Shown piece after piece: positions 1-6,449 of a stretch of 8,082 nt of DNA. The translations under genes were made by a program, and so were the position numbers. The stretch's first letter is position 1; the number at the start of each line of letters is the position of its first letter. The DNA is from Candidatus Fraserbacteria bacterium RBG_16_55_9 (lineage in GTDB: Bacteria > Bipolaricaulota > Bipolaricaulia > RBG-16-55-9). The DNA lies in contig MFGX01000024.1 of NCBI GenBank assembly GCA_001778455.1, positions 4,266 through 12,347 of the forward strand, in the 5' to 3' direction. The notes beneath the pieces are model-generated. The model had not been told where the DNA came from. It saw nothing but the letters and a program-made list of their open reading frames with translations, and searched no databases.

Positions 1-106
1 GGATGGGTTTACCGTTCAGTGACAGGTACGTCTTGGGGATGGGCTTCCCCATGCGCTCTCCCCTGCCGGCTGCCAGCACAACGACTCCGAGTGTCTCTAG
101 TTTCAT
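1..106 (-). CDS. ispD: 2-C-methyl-D-erythritol 4-phosphate cytidylyltransferase (IspD), N-terminal fragment
   Basis: Only the first 35 codons are present; the gene continues beyond the left edge. The ATG is at 106-104, with a weak AGGG about 4 nt upstream. Residues 8-20 read VVVLAAGRGERMG and 24-34 read PKTYLSLNGKP. This is the nucleotide-binding LAAGxGxRMG...PK signature of the IspD-type nucleotidyltransferase fold; R18 and K25 sit where IspD has its CTP-contacting Arg and Lys. IspD makes CDP-methylerythritol from MEP and CTP in the non-mevalonate isoprenoid pathway. The usual PKQ is PKT here. Position next to a YacL-like gene supports the call, because yacL-ispD is a known gene order. GlmU-like or other sugar nucleotidyltransferases share the first motif but normally read PKxLxP or PKxLH, so IspD is preferred. 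The fragment is too short for certainty. Confidence 0.75.
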   Translation of the reverse strand, partial: MKLETLGVVVLAAGRGERMGKPIPKTYLSLNGKPI

Positions 107-142
107 ACGCCCTGTTGTATCGAGCTAGGGCCTAGAAGACAA

Positions 143-232
143 CTAGAGCACGAGCACGAGAAAACCTGCGACAACAGTCAGCAGCTCCAGTCCCACGACC
201 CAAGGAATCCAACGTCGCCGACCGAGCGTCAT
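143..232 (-). CDS. Possible 29-residue single-span membrane peptide
   Basis: A short reading frame lies in the spacer between the PIN-TRAM gene and ispD. It begins MTLGRRRWIPWV, continues as an almost unbroken hydrophobic stretch (residues 9-29, one Glu at 16) and ends at TAG. Three arginines before the hydrophobic segment predict an N-terminus-inside single membrane helix under the positive-inside rule. GAGAGG lies 10 nt before the ATG and AAGAGA ends 1 nt before it, so a ribosome site is plausible. An in-frame TGA three codons upstream fixes the maximum length. It has the same orientation as its neighbours and could be co-transcribed with them. I recognise no family. A longer frame of 65 codons (329-132) overlaps it but starts at GTG without a ribosome site and has an unconvincing composition. 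Chance hydrophobicity cannot be excluded. Confidence 0.35.
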   Translation of the reverse strand: MTLGRRRWIPWVVGLELLTVVAGFLVLVL

Positions 233-248
233 ATCTCTTCATCCTCTC

Positions 249-280
249 AGGAGCATAGAGATGATTCGAGGCACGCTCCT
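249..280 (-). other. Hairpin in the yacL-ispD spacer
   Basis: Read on the minus strand, AGGAGCGT (280-273) can pair with ATGCTCCT (256-249). This gives an 8-bp stem with one G-U wobble and a 16-nt loop. No T-run follows, so it is not a typical intrinsic terminator. It sits directly before the GAGAGG that would serve the small reading frame at 232-143. A role in translation or mRNA stability is possible but not shown. Apart from this hairpin and the small reading frame, I see nothing convincing in 107-382: no tRNA and no clear promoter. Confidence 0.3.
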
Positions 281-382
281 TAATGTAGAGGGTAATCGCA
301 CAGATTGACTTCGAGGGTGAGCCCTGCACACGGCATGGGGCGCTTCGGCTACTCGTAGAGGGGACAGCTGACTTGTGTAGGG

Positions 383-1444
383 TTATTCTTCCCCGCGACC
401 ATCGGCCTCGCTCTTGGGGCGGACAAAGAGCATCTTGCCTGCATCCGTCTGCAAAGAACTTGAAACGACCGCGCGGATCTTCTTGCCGATGAAGCGGCGA
501 CCGTTCTCTACGACAACCATGGTGCCGTCGTCCAGGTAGCCCACACCCTGCCCAATCTCTTCCCCGCGGTCGATCACCTCAACCTCAAGCTCCTCGCCGG
601 GGATGAAGCGCGGCTTGATCGCATTGGCAAGTTCGTTGATGTTCAGCACTTGTATGCCCTCGACCTTGGCTACTTTGTTGAGGTTAAAATCCGTGGTGAT
701 GATCTTAGCGCCGAGTTCTTTGGCAAGCTGGATGAGCTTTCGATCCACACCGTGAATCTCCGGATAGTCCCGATTGAAGATCTCGGCATGAATGCCTGGA
801 TGTTGACGTAGCTCCCCTAAGATATCCAGGCCGCGGCGACCCTTCCGACGTCTCAGGCTATCTGAAGAATCCGCAATGCCGTGCAGCTCATCCAACACGA
901 ACTGCGGAATGAGAATTCCGTCCTCAATGAAGCCTGTCTTCACCAGATCGCCAATGCGGCCATCGATGATCACGCTTGTATCAATGAGTTTTGGGGATTC
1001 GCGTAGCCCGGAAGGCTGCTCCCCGCTGATCAGAGTTAAGAATAGATTCTCTTTACTATAGCCAACTCGGAACCCCAGAAACGTTAAGAAGAAGACGAGC
1101 CCCGCTTGCGTGAGCTGGAGCCACACGCCGGGATTAAAGAGCAGTTCCAAGATGGCATACCCGAGAAGCCCAAAGAGCGCCCCGACCAAGCCGACTAGGC
1201 TACCGTTGAGGAGCGCCACCTCTTCTCCCGCCGCTACCTTTTGGACGATAAAGGAGGAGATCCCGTGCATGAGCCCGGCCGAGAGGGCTCCTCCCAGGGC
1301 TCCCACCAAGAGGTTTAGCCAGAGAGGGTGAACCCACTGGCCATCCAGACGCCAGCTCACGACCCCCTGACCGGCAGTAACGAGGGCCCCCAGACTGGTC
1401 ATCCCTAGATAGAAGAGAATTTTCCAAAAGACATTACGCAGCAA
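383..1444 (-). CDS. yacL: Membrane-anchored PIN-TRAM domain protein (YacL-like)
   Basis: A 353-residue protein with the full YacL layout. Four membrane segments come first (about 5-25, 39-62, 76-102 and 106-128). A PIN nuclease-fold domain follows (about 151-272), and a TRAM domain ends the protein (about 280-344). PIN acidic residues are visible at D155 (LIDTSVI), D185/E186 (LDELHGI), D234 (VDRKLI) and D252 (TTDFN), so the metal site appears intact. Family members are predicted RNases tethered to the cytoplasmic face; TRAM is an RNA-binding fold. The cellular substrate is not established. Length is close to the usual 350-370. The start is TTG at 1444, because an in-frame TGA lies three codons upstream; GGAG at 1461-1458 is 13 nt away, which is long. 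The next in-frame ATG (residue 15) would cut the first membrane segment. A promoter at 1470-1498 precedes the gene, and ispD lies downstream. Confidence 0.9.
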   Translation of the reverse strand: MLRNVFWKILFYLGMTSLGALVTAGQGVVSWRLDGQWVHPLWLNLLVGALGGALSAGLMHGISSFIVQKVAAGEEVALLNGSLVGLVGALFGLLGYAILELLFNPGVWLQLTQAGLVFFLTFLGFRVGYSKENLFLTLISGEQPSGLRESPKLIDTSVIIDGRIGDLVKTGFIEDGILIPQFVLDELHGIADSSDSLRRRKGRRGLDILGELRQHPGIHAEIFNRDYPEIHGVDRKLIQLAKELGAKIITTDFNLNKVAKVEGIQVLNINELANAIKPRFIPGEELEVEVIDRGEEIGQGVGYLDDGTMVVVENGRRFIGKKIRAVVSSSLQTDAGKMLFVRPKSEADGRGEE

Positions 1445-1469
1445 GATTTCTCACGTTCTCCAGCTTTTT

Positions 1470-1498
1470 ATCTTATCTGATTCTTGACTCTTTGACAA
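1470..1498 (-). promoter_or_regulatory. Sigma-70-like promoter for the yacL-like gene
   Basis: On the minus strand TTGTCA (1498-1493) and TAAGAT (1475-1470) are separated by exactly 17 bp, matching the -35 and -10 consensus in 5 and 4 of 6 positions. A start near 1463 would give a leader of about 19 nt, with the GGAG ribosome site close to its 5' end. This is prediction by eye only. Confidence 0.55.
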
Positions 1499-1513
1499 AG
1501 ACTTTGCTAACTT
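1484..1513 (+). promoter_or_regulatory. Candidate extended -10 promoter for prmC-ftsE-ftsX
   Basis: TTGACT (1484-1489) and TAACTT (1508-1513) are 18 bp apart, and TGC immediately precedes the -10 hexamer as in extended -10 promoters. The -35 matches 5 of 6 positions; the -10 is weak at 3 of 6. It overlaps the opposite promoter of the yacL-like gene, so the two probably compete. No other promoter-like pair is evident between 1445 and 1536. Confidence 0.4.
1490..1500. promoter_or_regulatory. Small palindrome between the divergent promoters, possible operator
   Basis: CTTTG-A-CAAAG is a perfect 5+5 bp inverted repeat with one central base. It lies inside the spacer of the rightward promoter and covers the -35 of the leftward one. 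CTTTG occurs once more at 1502-1506. A protein bound here would block both transcription units. The repeat is short and could be chance, and no regulator is encoded in the window. Confidence 0.25.
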
Positions 1514-1536
1514 ACACAAGGGAGGTTTGAGAGGTA

Positions 1537-2460
1537 GTGAGGGAATCCCCAAGGAGGAGCTTGAACTCACCGGCTGTCACGCAGACCGAGTCTTCTGAGT
1601 GGACCATCCGGCGTGTCCTGGATTGGACGACGGGGTATCTGCGCCGCGGGAAGGTGGATGCGGCTCGGTTCGAAGCGGAGGTGCTTCTCTCTCATGCCTT
1701 GAGAGTAGAGCGCTTGGAGCTCTATCTCCATCCGGAGCGCCTCCTAAGACCACCCGAGCGCGCCCGCTTTCGAGAGCTGGTGCGCCAGCGCCACGCCGGG
1801 ACTCCTCTGGCCTATCTACTGGGCACAGTAGAGTTCATGAACGTGACGCTCAAAGTGAACTGTTCCACGCTCATCCCACGAGTGGAGACAGAAGAGATGG
1901 TGGAACGAATTCTGCGGGATGTTCCATCTCCGCTACCGAAAGACTTTCGATTTCTGGATTTGGGCACAGGATCGGGTGCCATTGCCATTGCGCTGGCCAA
2001 GGAATGGCCAGAGGCTCGTGCTCTGGCTGTGGATATCTCGAACGAAGCGCTGACTCTTGCCCGCGAGAACGCGCAGCAAAACGGTGTAGCGGAGCGAGTG
2101 GCGTTCGCTTGCTCAGATTGGTTCTCGGCTGCCCAGGGACAGTACCATCTCATCGTCTCAAATCCTCCGTATATTCCGTCGGAAGATCTTGGGGCTCTGC
2201 CCCAGGAAGTGTCTGCCCATGAGCCTCGGAAGGCGCTGGATGGCGGCCCGCGCGGCCTTCGAGAGATCGAGCGGATCGTTCGGGAAGCTTCCGGCTTCCT
2301 ACTACCTGGCGGACGGCTCTATCTGGAGATTGGCTCCCCGCAAGCTGAGGACGTATGTAAGCTTCTCCATGAGACGCCCGCCTTTTCGCGCATCGAAGTG
2401 CATCAGGATTTAGCGGGGCGCGATCGAATCGTGTATGCGATACGCCGTGGCGATCCCTAG
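1537..2460 (+). CDS. prmC: Peptide chain release factor N5-glutamine methyltransferase PrmC
   Basis: A 307-residue class I SAM-dependent methyltransferase. It methylates the glutamine of the GGQ motif in release factors RF1 and RF2, tuning peptide release in the cytoplasm. An N-terminal helical domain (about 22-95) ends in the family motif TPLAYLLGTVEF (89-100). LIPRVETEE follows (112-120), then the SAM-binding loop DLGTGSG (141-147) and the substrate-glutamine motif NPPY (209-212), continuing into HEPRKALDGG. All hallmarks are present. The first start open to the frame is GTG 1537, since TGA lies at 1528-1530; GGAGGT (1521-1526) precedes it by 10 nt. TTG 1561, with AAGGAGG only 3 nt before it, would give 299 residues, nearer the usual 280-290. 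The gene is first in a unit with ftsE and ftsX. Confidence 0.93.
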   Translation: MRESPRRSLNSPAVTQTESSEWTIRRVLDWTTGYLRRGKVDAARFEAEVLLSHALRVERLELYLHPERLLRPPERARFRELVRQRHAGTPLAYLLGTVEFMNVTLKVNCSTLIPRVETEEMVERILRDVPSPLPKDFRFLDLGTGSGAIAIALAKEWPEARALAVDISNEALTLARENAQQNGVAERVAFACSDWFSAAQGQYHLIVSNPPYIPSEDLGALPQEVSAHEPRKALDGGPRGLREIERIVREASGFLLPGGRLYLEIGSPQAEDVCKLLHETPAFSRIEVHQDLAGRDRIVYAIRRGDP

Positions 2461-2469
2461 GAAGGTGTC

Positions 2470-3183
2470 ATGCCCATCATCATTCAGATCTCGGAGCTGG
2501 GCGCATGGGACCCCGAAGGCCAGAAGGTCTTTTCCGATCTCCATTTCCGGCTCCATCGAGGAGAGTGGGCCTGCATCACCGGCCCGCCGGGGTCAGGCAA
2601 GACCCTGCTGCTGAGCTTCATCTACGGAGAGCAGCGCCCAAAGAGAGGTCAGATCCTCGTGGACGATCGCAACGTCATGCGCATCCACCCTGAGAAGTTG
2701 AGGCAACTACGCCGACGAATGGGCGTGGTCTCGGGTGGCATGGCGCCACTCGAGCGCCGTACTCTCGAAGGATATATGAACTTCAAGCTGCGTGCGCTCG
2801 ATCTACTCCATGAGGAAGCCCGAATCAAAGCCCTCGATGTCCTAGAGCTCGTCGGGCTGGGAAATCAAGTGGGGTGTCATACTCACGAGATAAGTGAAGC
2901 CGATCAACAACTGTTCCGATTGGGATTGGCCATCAGCCATGACCCTGTCCTCTTGCTCATCGATGACCCTCTTCAAGGCCTTCCTCCTGCCGGAGTAGAA
3001 CGCTTTGTCACGGTTCTCGAACAGGTGCAAATGCGTAGGCGGATGAGCATTCTCATGACGACGAGAGAAGCACCTTGGGCAGATCGGTTCCATGTGAACG
3101 TATATGTCTTGGAAGGTGGCAGTCTTCGAGCACTTCACCCCGCTGCGATCACGGACAGCGACAGTGGGATTGAGACATCATGA
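2470..3183 (+). CDS. ftsE: FtsE-like cell-division ABC ATPase with degenerate catalytic motifs
   Basis: A 237-residue ABC nucleotide-binding domain, normal FtsE length, directly upstream of ftsX. In the FtsEX complex FtsE powers FtsX at the septum to control cell-wall hydrolases. Visible motifs: a likely A-loop aromatic at W13, Walker A GPPGSGKT (38-45, intact), and Walker B LLLIDDP (161-167). The rest is unusual. The Q-loop region reads VVSGG (86-90) where FtsE has a conserved Gln. The LSGGEQQR signature is ISEADQQL (141-148). The Walker B catalytic Glu is D166. The D-loop is LQGLP. The H-loop His is R199 (LMTTRE). Nucleotide binding may persist, but hydrolysis is probably weak or absent (inference). 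The frame is intact, so this is not a simple pseudogene. ATG follows the prmC stop by 9 bp with GGAAGG 4 nt upstream; its own stop overlaps the ftsX start. Confidence 0.8.
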   Translation: MPIIIQISELGAWDPEGQKVFSDLHFRLHRGEWACITGPPGSGKTLLLSFIYGEQRPKRGQILVDDRNVMRIHPEKLRQLRRRMGVVSGGMAPLERRTLEGYMNFKLRALDLLHEEARIKALDVLELVGLGNQVGCHTHEISEADQQLFRLGLAISHDPVLLLIDDPLQGLPPAGVERFVTVLEQVQMRRRMSILMTTREAPWADRFHVNVYVLEGGSLRALHPAAITDSDSGIETS

Positions 3184-4064
3184 TAAAAGAGTTCTTCATG
3201 TTTAAGGAGTTGCTCCGTTCGCTGCACGCCAAGACTTGGGCTCTCTCGTTTGCGATTGTGCTGGCTGTGGCGGTCTTCTTGGGTACTCTGGCCTTCTTCT
3301 CACTCCTGCTCCAACCCGCCGCTTCCGGAGCGGGTGTGCAGCTGATCGCCGTTCCCCGCGAAGATCTCTCCCAAGCAGATCTCGCCGAGCTCCATGAGCG
3401 ACTCCTGCGCGATCCAGAGATCCTCCAAGTGCGCTACGTCTTCGCACCCACTGTGGCCAGCAACACGGCTAGCGAGCGAAAAGGGGCCCCCAGCCGCTTT
3501 GAGATCTCCTTACGCTCAGACTCAGAACTCTTTGCCGTCGCCGAGCGTCTTAGAGGATGGGGCGAATTCCAACAGGTAGGACCTCCGGGGCCGGATTCCC
3601 TGGAAGCGTGGAGGGACTGGCTCAACAAGCCGGAGAAACGATGGATCGCGTTGGCCATCCTGGCGTCATGGTTAGCGATAGCTCTCTTTGCGATCTATGG
3701 AGGGCTGATCATGGCTCGGCGGAGCTTTGCCGGAGAGCTTGAGCTTCTCGAGCTCTCGGGAGTGCCTCCTCAAACACTACGAGTCCCTTTCATTCTCTTG
3801 GGAGCCCTCTACGGACTAACCGGAGCGCTTCTCGTGGGGTTCCTCTTCGACGGTCTTAGGGCTCTTATGATCTCTTCTTTTCGACTGTTCCCCGAACTGT
3901 GGGAATCCACAGTCATCGATCAACTCGGGGTCCATGGCTTCCTCGTAGGACTCGCCTTCGCAGGTGTGGGGGGATGTCTGGGGTGGCTAACGATTCAGAA
4001 GTACCCGAGCCCCTTCAGCCGCTCACGAATCAACTCTTCTTCCGCGGATGTGGCGGTAGAGTGA
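3180..4064 (+). CDS. ftsX: Cell-division protein FtsX (membrane partner of FtsE)
   Basis: A 294-residue protein with the FtsX topology. It has a cytoplasmic N-terminus, TM1 (about 20-44), an external domain of about 110 residues (45-153), then TM2 (155-177), TM3 (202-226) and TM4 (251-272). The cytoplasmic coupling segment RRSFAGELELLELSGVPPQ (180-198) corresponds to the R-x-EIxIMxLVGA region of FtsX, and TLRVPFILLGALYGLTGA matches the start of the permease core. The external domain normally contacts murein hydrolases or their activators; no such partner is encoded here. The start ATG overlaps the ftsE stop (ATGA, 4 bp), implying translational coupling. A second ATG at 3198 is possible. The last 23 codons, after TM4, lie opposite the 3' end of the convergent phosphodiesterase gene. 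FtsX looks ordinary, although its ATPase partner does not. Confidence 0.85.
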   Translation: MIKEFFMFKELLRSLHAKTWALSFAIVLAVAVFLGTLAFFSLLLQPAASGAGVQLIAVPREDLSQADLAELHERLLRDPEILQVRYVFAPTVASNTASERKGAPSRFEISLRSDSELFAVAERLRGWGEFQQVGPPGPDSLEAWRDWLNKPEKRWIALAILASWLAIALFAIYGGLIMARRSFAGELELLELSGVPPQTLRVPFILLGALYGLTGALLVGFLFDGLRALMISSFRLFPELWESTVIDQLGVHGFLVGLAFAGVGGCLGWLTIQKYPSPFSRSRINSSSADVAVE

Positions 4065-5662
4065 GAGCCGACGATCGCGCCTTCCGTAGGTCGATCGGGC
4101 GTGCCTGTTCCACGTTCTGAGCTCGTCTCCCAGGTCTGGTGCGGCTTGGCCTCGCTGCGAAGCAGCTCCTCCGAAACTTGTCCATCCATGTCAGGGGGAA
4201 TGGGGACTCCGAACAACTTGCAGATCGTGGGGTAGAGATCGATCAGCCTGAGGTTCTTTGCGAATCCCCGCTGCAATGGCTCGCCTACTCCTACGAAAAG
4301 TCCCTCCATCCGATGCCAGCCCGAATGAGCGACGGGCTGTGAGATGATTTCGTTCGACAAGAACTCAGAGAGCCCCATGGGTGAATAGCCGTCCTCCGGA
4401 AGGAAGACGAGATCAGGCGCGCGTTCGAGCGCTCGGTGAGAATATACTTCTTCTTTGCCATAGACGCGCTTCACCACTCGCTCGCCGCTGTGAGGGTTGA
4501 CCCAGGAGAGCAACGCGTGCTCGAGTTCACCTAGAATTCTCTTGGCATCGGCTTCCGTTACGATTCCTTCGGGTTCTCGCCCCCGACGGTTGAGATAGAT
4601 CTGGCCAACGTTTCCATAGGAGTACGCAACGGTCTTCCCCCAATCGATGTTCTGCATGGAGAGAGAGAAGCGCCCGAGCCAACGATAGGCCTGCTCACCC
4701 CGTGCCCAGCCAAGCAATCGGAACCGTTCCTCCCAGGGATACAAGTTCTCGGGGACGATCCCGCCTTCGAACATCAGACGCTTGAGATGTGTGGAGAAGT
4801 TCTGCTTGAGCTTCAAGAAGCCCTGTCGAAGCAGCCAGGTGTTCAGGTGTAAATTGTAGTGGAGTGGCCCAAAACCGTGATCCGAGATGACGAATACCAT
4901 CGTGTCTTCATCGAAGCTCTTTAGGAGTTGACCTACCAGATCGTCAGCCAATTGATAGACCTCAAGAATGGGATTCCCCTCCATCCTCACCCGATAGCGC
5001 CGCCTTGCAATTCCATCGAGCGTGTGCCACATCTGATGCTGAACGGAATCCGTCTCCATGACGTGAACCATGAAGAAATCCCAAGGGTGATGAGTCGCCA
5101 AGTATTGAGCGGCCTTCGCTCGAGCGGCGAGTGAGGCCTTCAGTGCGATCAACCAGCGCTCGGCTCGCTGTCTGCCCAGCCAAGGAGGAGGTGCCACCGG
5201 ATACGGCCCCCCGAGGTGATGTTCCAGTTCCTCTTTCAAGTGGGGTGGATACGCGTAGTTTTGACCGGGAGGTGTCAAGAGATCGCTCAAGATGAATCCG
5301 CGAATGGGCCGCACGGGGTACGTCAGTGGCACTCCTACCGCCCCGACGCGTACCCCATGGGTGCTCAGCCACTCGAAGAGCGTGGGATACCGCAAGAAGG
5401 AGGAATCGATCAAGCCCATCTGATACGATCCCTCGCGCCTGCTCAGCCACTCGAAGACCCCATGCCGACCCGGGGCGACGCCCGTTAGGAAGGAACCCCA
5501 GGCCGCTCCCGTCACGGGAGGAACGACGCTAAGAAGAGGTCCGAAGGCCCCCTGCTCTAGAAGCTTTGCCAGATTGGGTAGATATCCCTCGCGAGCCCAA
5601 CGCTCGACGAGATCGGGTGAGGCACCATCTAAAGCGATAATGGCGATCTTGCATCTGTTCAC
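3995..5662 (-). CDS. Cytoplasmic alkaline-phosphatase-superfamily phosphodiesterase
   Basis: A 555-residue member of the type I phosphodiesterase/nucleotide pyrophosphatase branch of the AlkP fold. All expected metal and catalytic positions are visible: D12 (ALDGASPD), nucleophile T51 (PPVTGAAW), D205 and H209 (ETDSVQH), D261 and H262 (ISDHGFG), and H450 (SGWHRMEG). It should hydrolyse a phosphate mono- or diester using two metal ions; the substrate is unknown. No signal peptide or membrane span is seen, so a cytoplasmic enzyme is likely. The C-terminus ends RLKGLGYF, a tail I associate with AlkP and sulfatase-like proteins. The frame is open up to 5794, but that would run into the GT2 gene. 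GTG 5662, with GAGGGGG 9 nt upstream and the conserved region right after it, is the better start. It is the last gene of the guaA unit. Its 3' end overlaps ftsX by 70 bp. Confidence 0.85.
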   Translation of the reverse strand: MNRCKIAIIALDGASPDLVERWAREGYLPNLAKLLEQGAFGPLLSVVPPVTGAAWGSFLTGVAPGRHGVFEWLSRREGSYQMGLIDSSFLRYPTLFEWLSTHGVRVGAVGVPLTYPVRPIRGFILSDLLTPPGQNYAYPPHLKEELEHHLGGPYPVAPPPWLGRQRAERWLIALKASLAARAKAAQYLATHHPWDFFMVHVMETDSVQHQMWHTLDGIARRRYRVRMEGNPILEVYQLADDLVGQLLKSFDEDTMVFVISDHGFGPLHYNLHLNTWLLRQGFLKLKQNFSTHLKRLMFEGGIVPENLYPWEERFRLLGWARGEQAYRWLGRFSLSMQNIDWGKTVAYSYGNVGQIYLNRRGREPEGIVTEADAKRILGELEHALLSWVNPHSGERVVKRVYGKEEVYSHRALERAPDLVFLPEDGYSPMGLSEFLSNEIISQPVAHSGWHRMEGLFVGVGEPLQRGFAKNLRLIDLYPTICKLFGVPIPPDMDGQVSEELLRSEAKPHQTWETSSERGTGTPDRPTEGAIVGSHSTATSAEEELIRERLKGLGYF

Positions 5663-5717
5663 TACTGAAAACCCCCTCGCATTACCAGATCGGATGCCAG
5701 ATGAGTGCGATGAACCC

Positions 5718-6449
5718 CTAATAATCTTGAGTGCACATCCAGGGAGGGATGCGCCCCAGCCAAACTCGCTGGAAGTAGGCTCGGTAGCCATCAATGGTAT
5801 AACGCAGCCAGCTTCGCTTCAAGCCGTAGCGGCGACTGGAAGAGTAGACCTTCATTTCTGGTGCATATACAATGCGCTCTTCCGGCCTAAGCGCTTGTTG
5901 AATACGCAGTCCTAGGTCCAGGTCTTCAGCTAAGCGGAGCCGTGTATTAAAACCTCTCGCTCTAAAGAAGATCTCTTTGCGTACAGCGAAGTTGAATCCC
6001 CAAAAGTGCGGCTTTCGGATGCGAATGTGAAGCCGCTGGTGGAACTCAATGAGCGGTTCCAAAAAGAGCCATCGTTGCAGTAAAGTGGTCTCTCGAAATC
6101 CCACATGACCACAGAGCGCCGCTACACCTTCCTCCTGAAAGCGATATCCAATGGCCTTCAGCCAGTCGGCATCGACGACCGTATCCGCGTCGGTGCGCGC
6201 GATGATGGCATACCGCGCCGCTTCAAACCCAGCTTGAGAGGCAGCCGCAACACCGCGTTTGGCTTCGTGGATCAACCTCACAGGCAGAGTGGAAGAGAAC
6301 GACTTCACGTGAGTTGCGGAATCGTCCGTGGAGCCGTTATCCACGAGGATCAGCTCAAAGTTGCCCCTATAGGTCTGACGCGTGAACGCCTCCAGGCAAG
6401 AGAGAATCTCATCCGCTTCGTTATAGAACGGAATGACGACGGAAATCAT
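5718..6449 (-). CDS. Family 2 glycosyltransferase
   Basis: A 243-residue GT-A fold enzyme. Residues 1-10 (MISVVIPFYN) open the nucleotide-binding domain. VDNGSTDDS (36-44) contacts the nucleotide, and D87/D89 (RTDADT) form the DxD-type metal site. AEDLDLGLRI (174-183) carries the ED motif usually tied to the catalytic base. No membrane span is apparent, and the protein stops soon after the catalytic domain. It would move a sugar from a nucleotide-sugar to an unknown acceptor, on the cytoplasmic side. The ATG at 6449 lies 29 nt inside the preceding GT4 gene and has no good ribosome site (upstream reads TAACCCGTTACG), so translational coupling is likely. A 55-bp gap separates it from the phosphodiesterase gene. 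Its substrate cannot be read from the sequence. Confidence 0.85.
   Translation of the reverse strand: MISVVIPFYNEADEILSCLEAFTRQTYRGNFELILVDNGSTDDSATHVKSFSSTLPVRLIHEAKRGVAAASQAGFEAARYAIIARTDADTVVDADWLKAIGYRFQEEGVAALCGHVGFRETTLLQRWLFLEPLIEFHQRLHIRIRKPHFWGFNFAVRKEIFFRARGFNTRLRLAEDLDLGLRIQQALRPEERIVYAPEMKVYSSSRRYGLKRSWLRYTIDGYRAYFQRVWLGRIPPWMCTQDY

Noticed and set aside
132..329. 65-codon minus-strand frame in the yacL-ispD spacer
   Set aside because: It starts at GTG without a ribosome site, has an Arg/Ser/Ala-rich composition with no recognisable motif, and overlaps the more plausible 29-codon membrane frame.
107..382. tRNA or other structured RNA gene in the spacer
   Set aside because: No T-loop GGTTCGAATC-like sequence and no cloverleaf pairing found on either strand; only one simple hairpin.
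1599..2222. 207-codon plus-strand frame inside prmC
   Set aside because: It lies wholly in another frame of a clear prmC; its low-complexity Arg/Ser/Gly-rich protein is typical of a shadow.
4962..5450. 162-codon minus-strand frame inside the phosphodiesterase gene
   Set aside because: Same strand, different frame from a gene with all its catalytic motifs; the product is Arg/Ser/Gly-rich with no domain.
5663..5794. 44-codon N-terminal extension of the phosphodiesterase
   Set aside because: It would overlap the GT2 gene by 77 bp and shows no conserved features, while GTG 5662 has a good ribosome site directly before the conserved domain.
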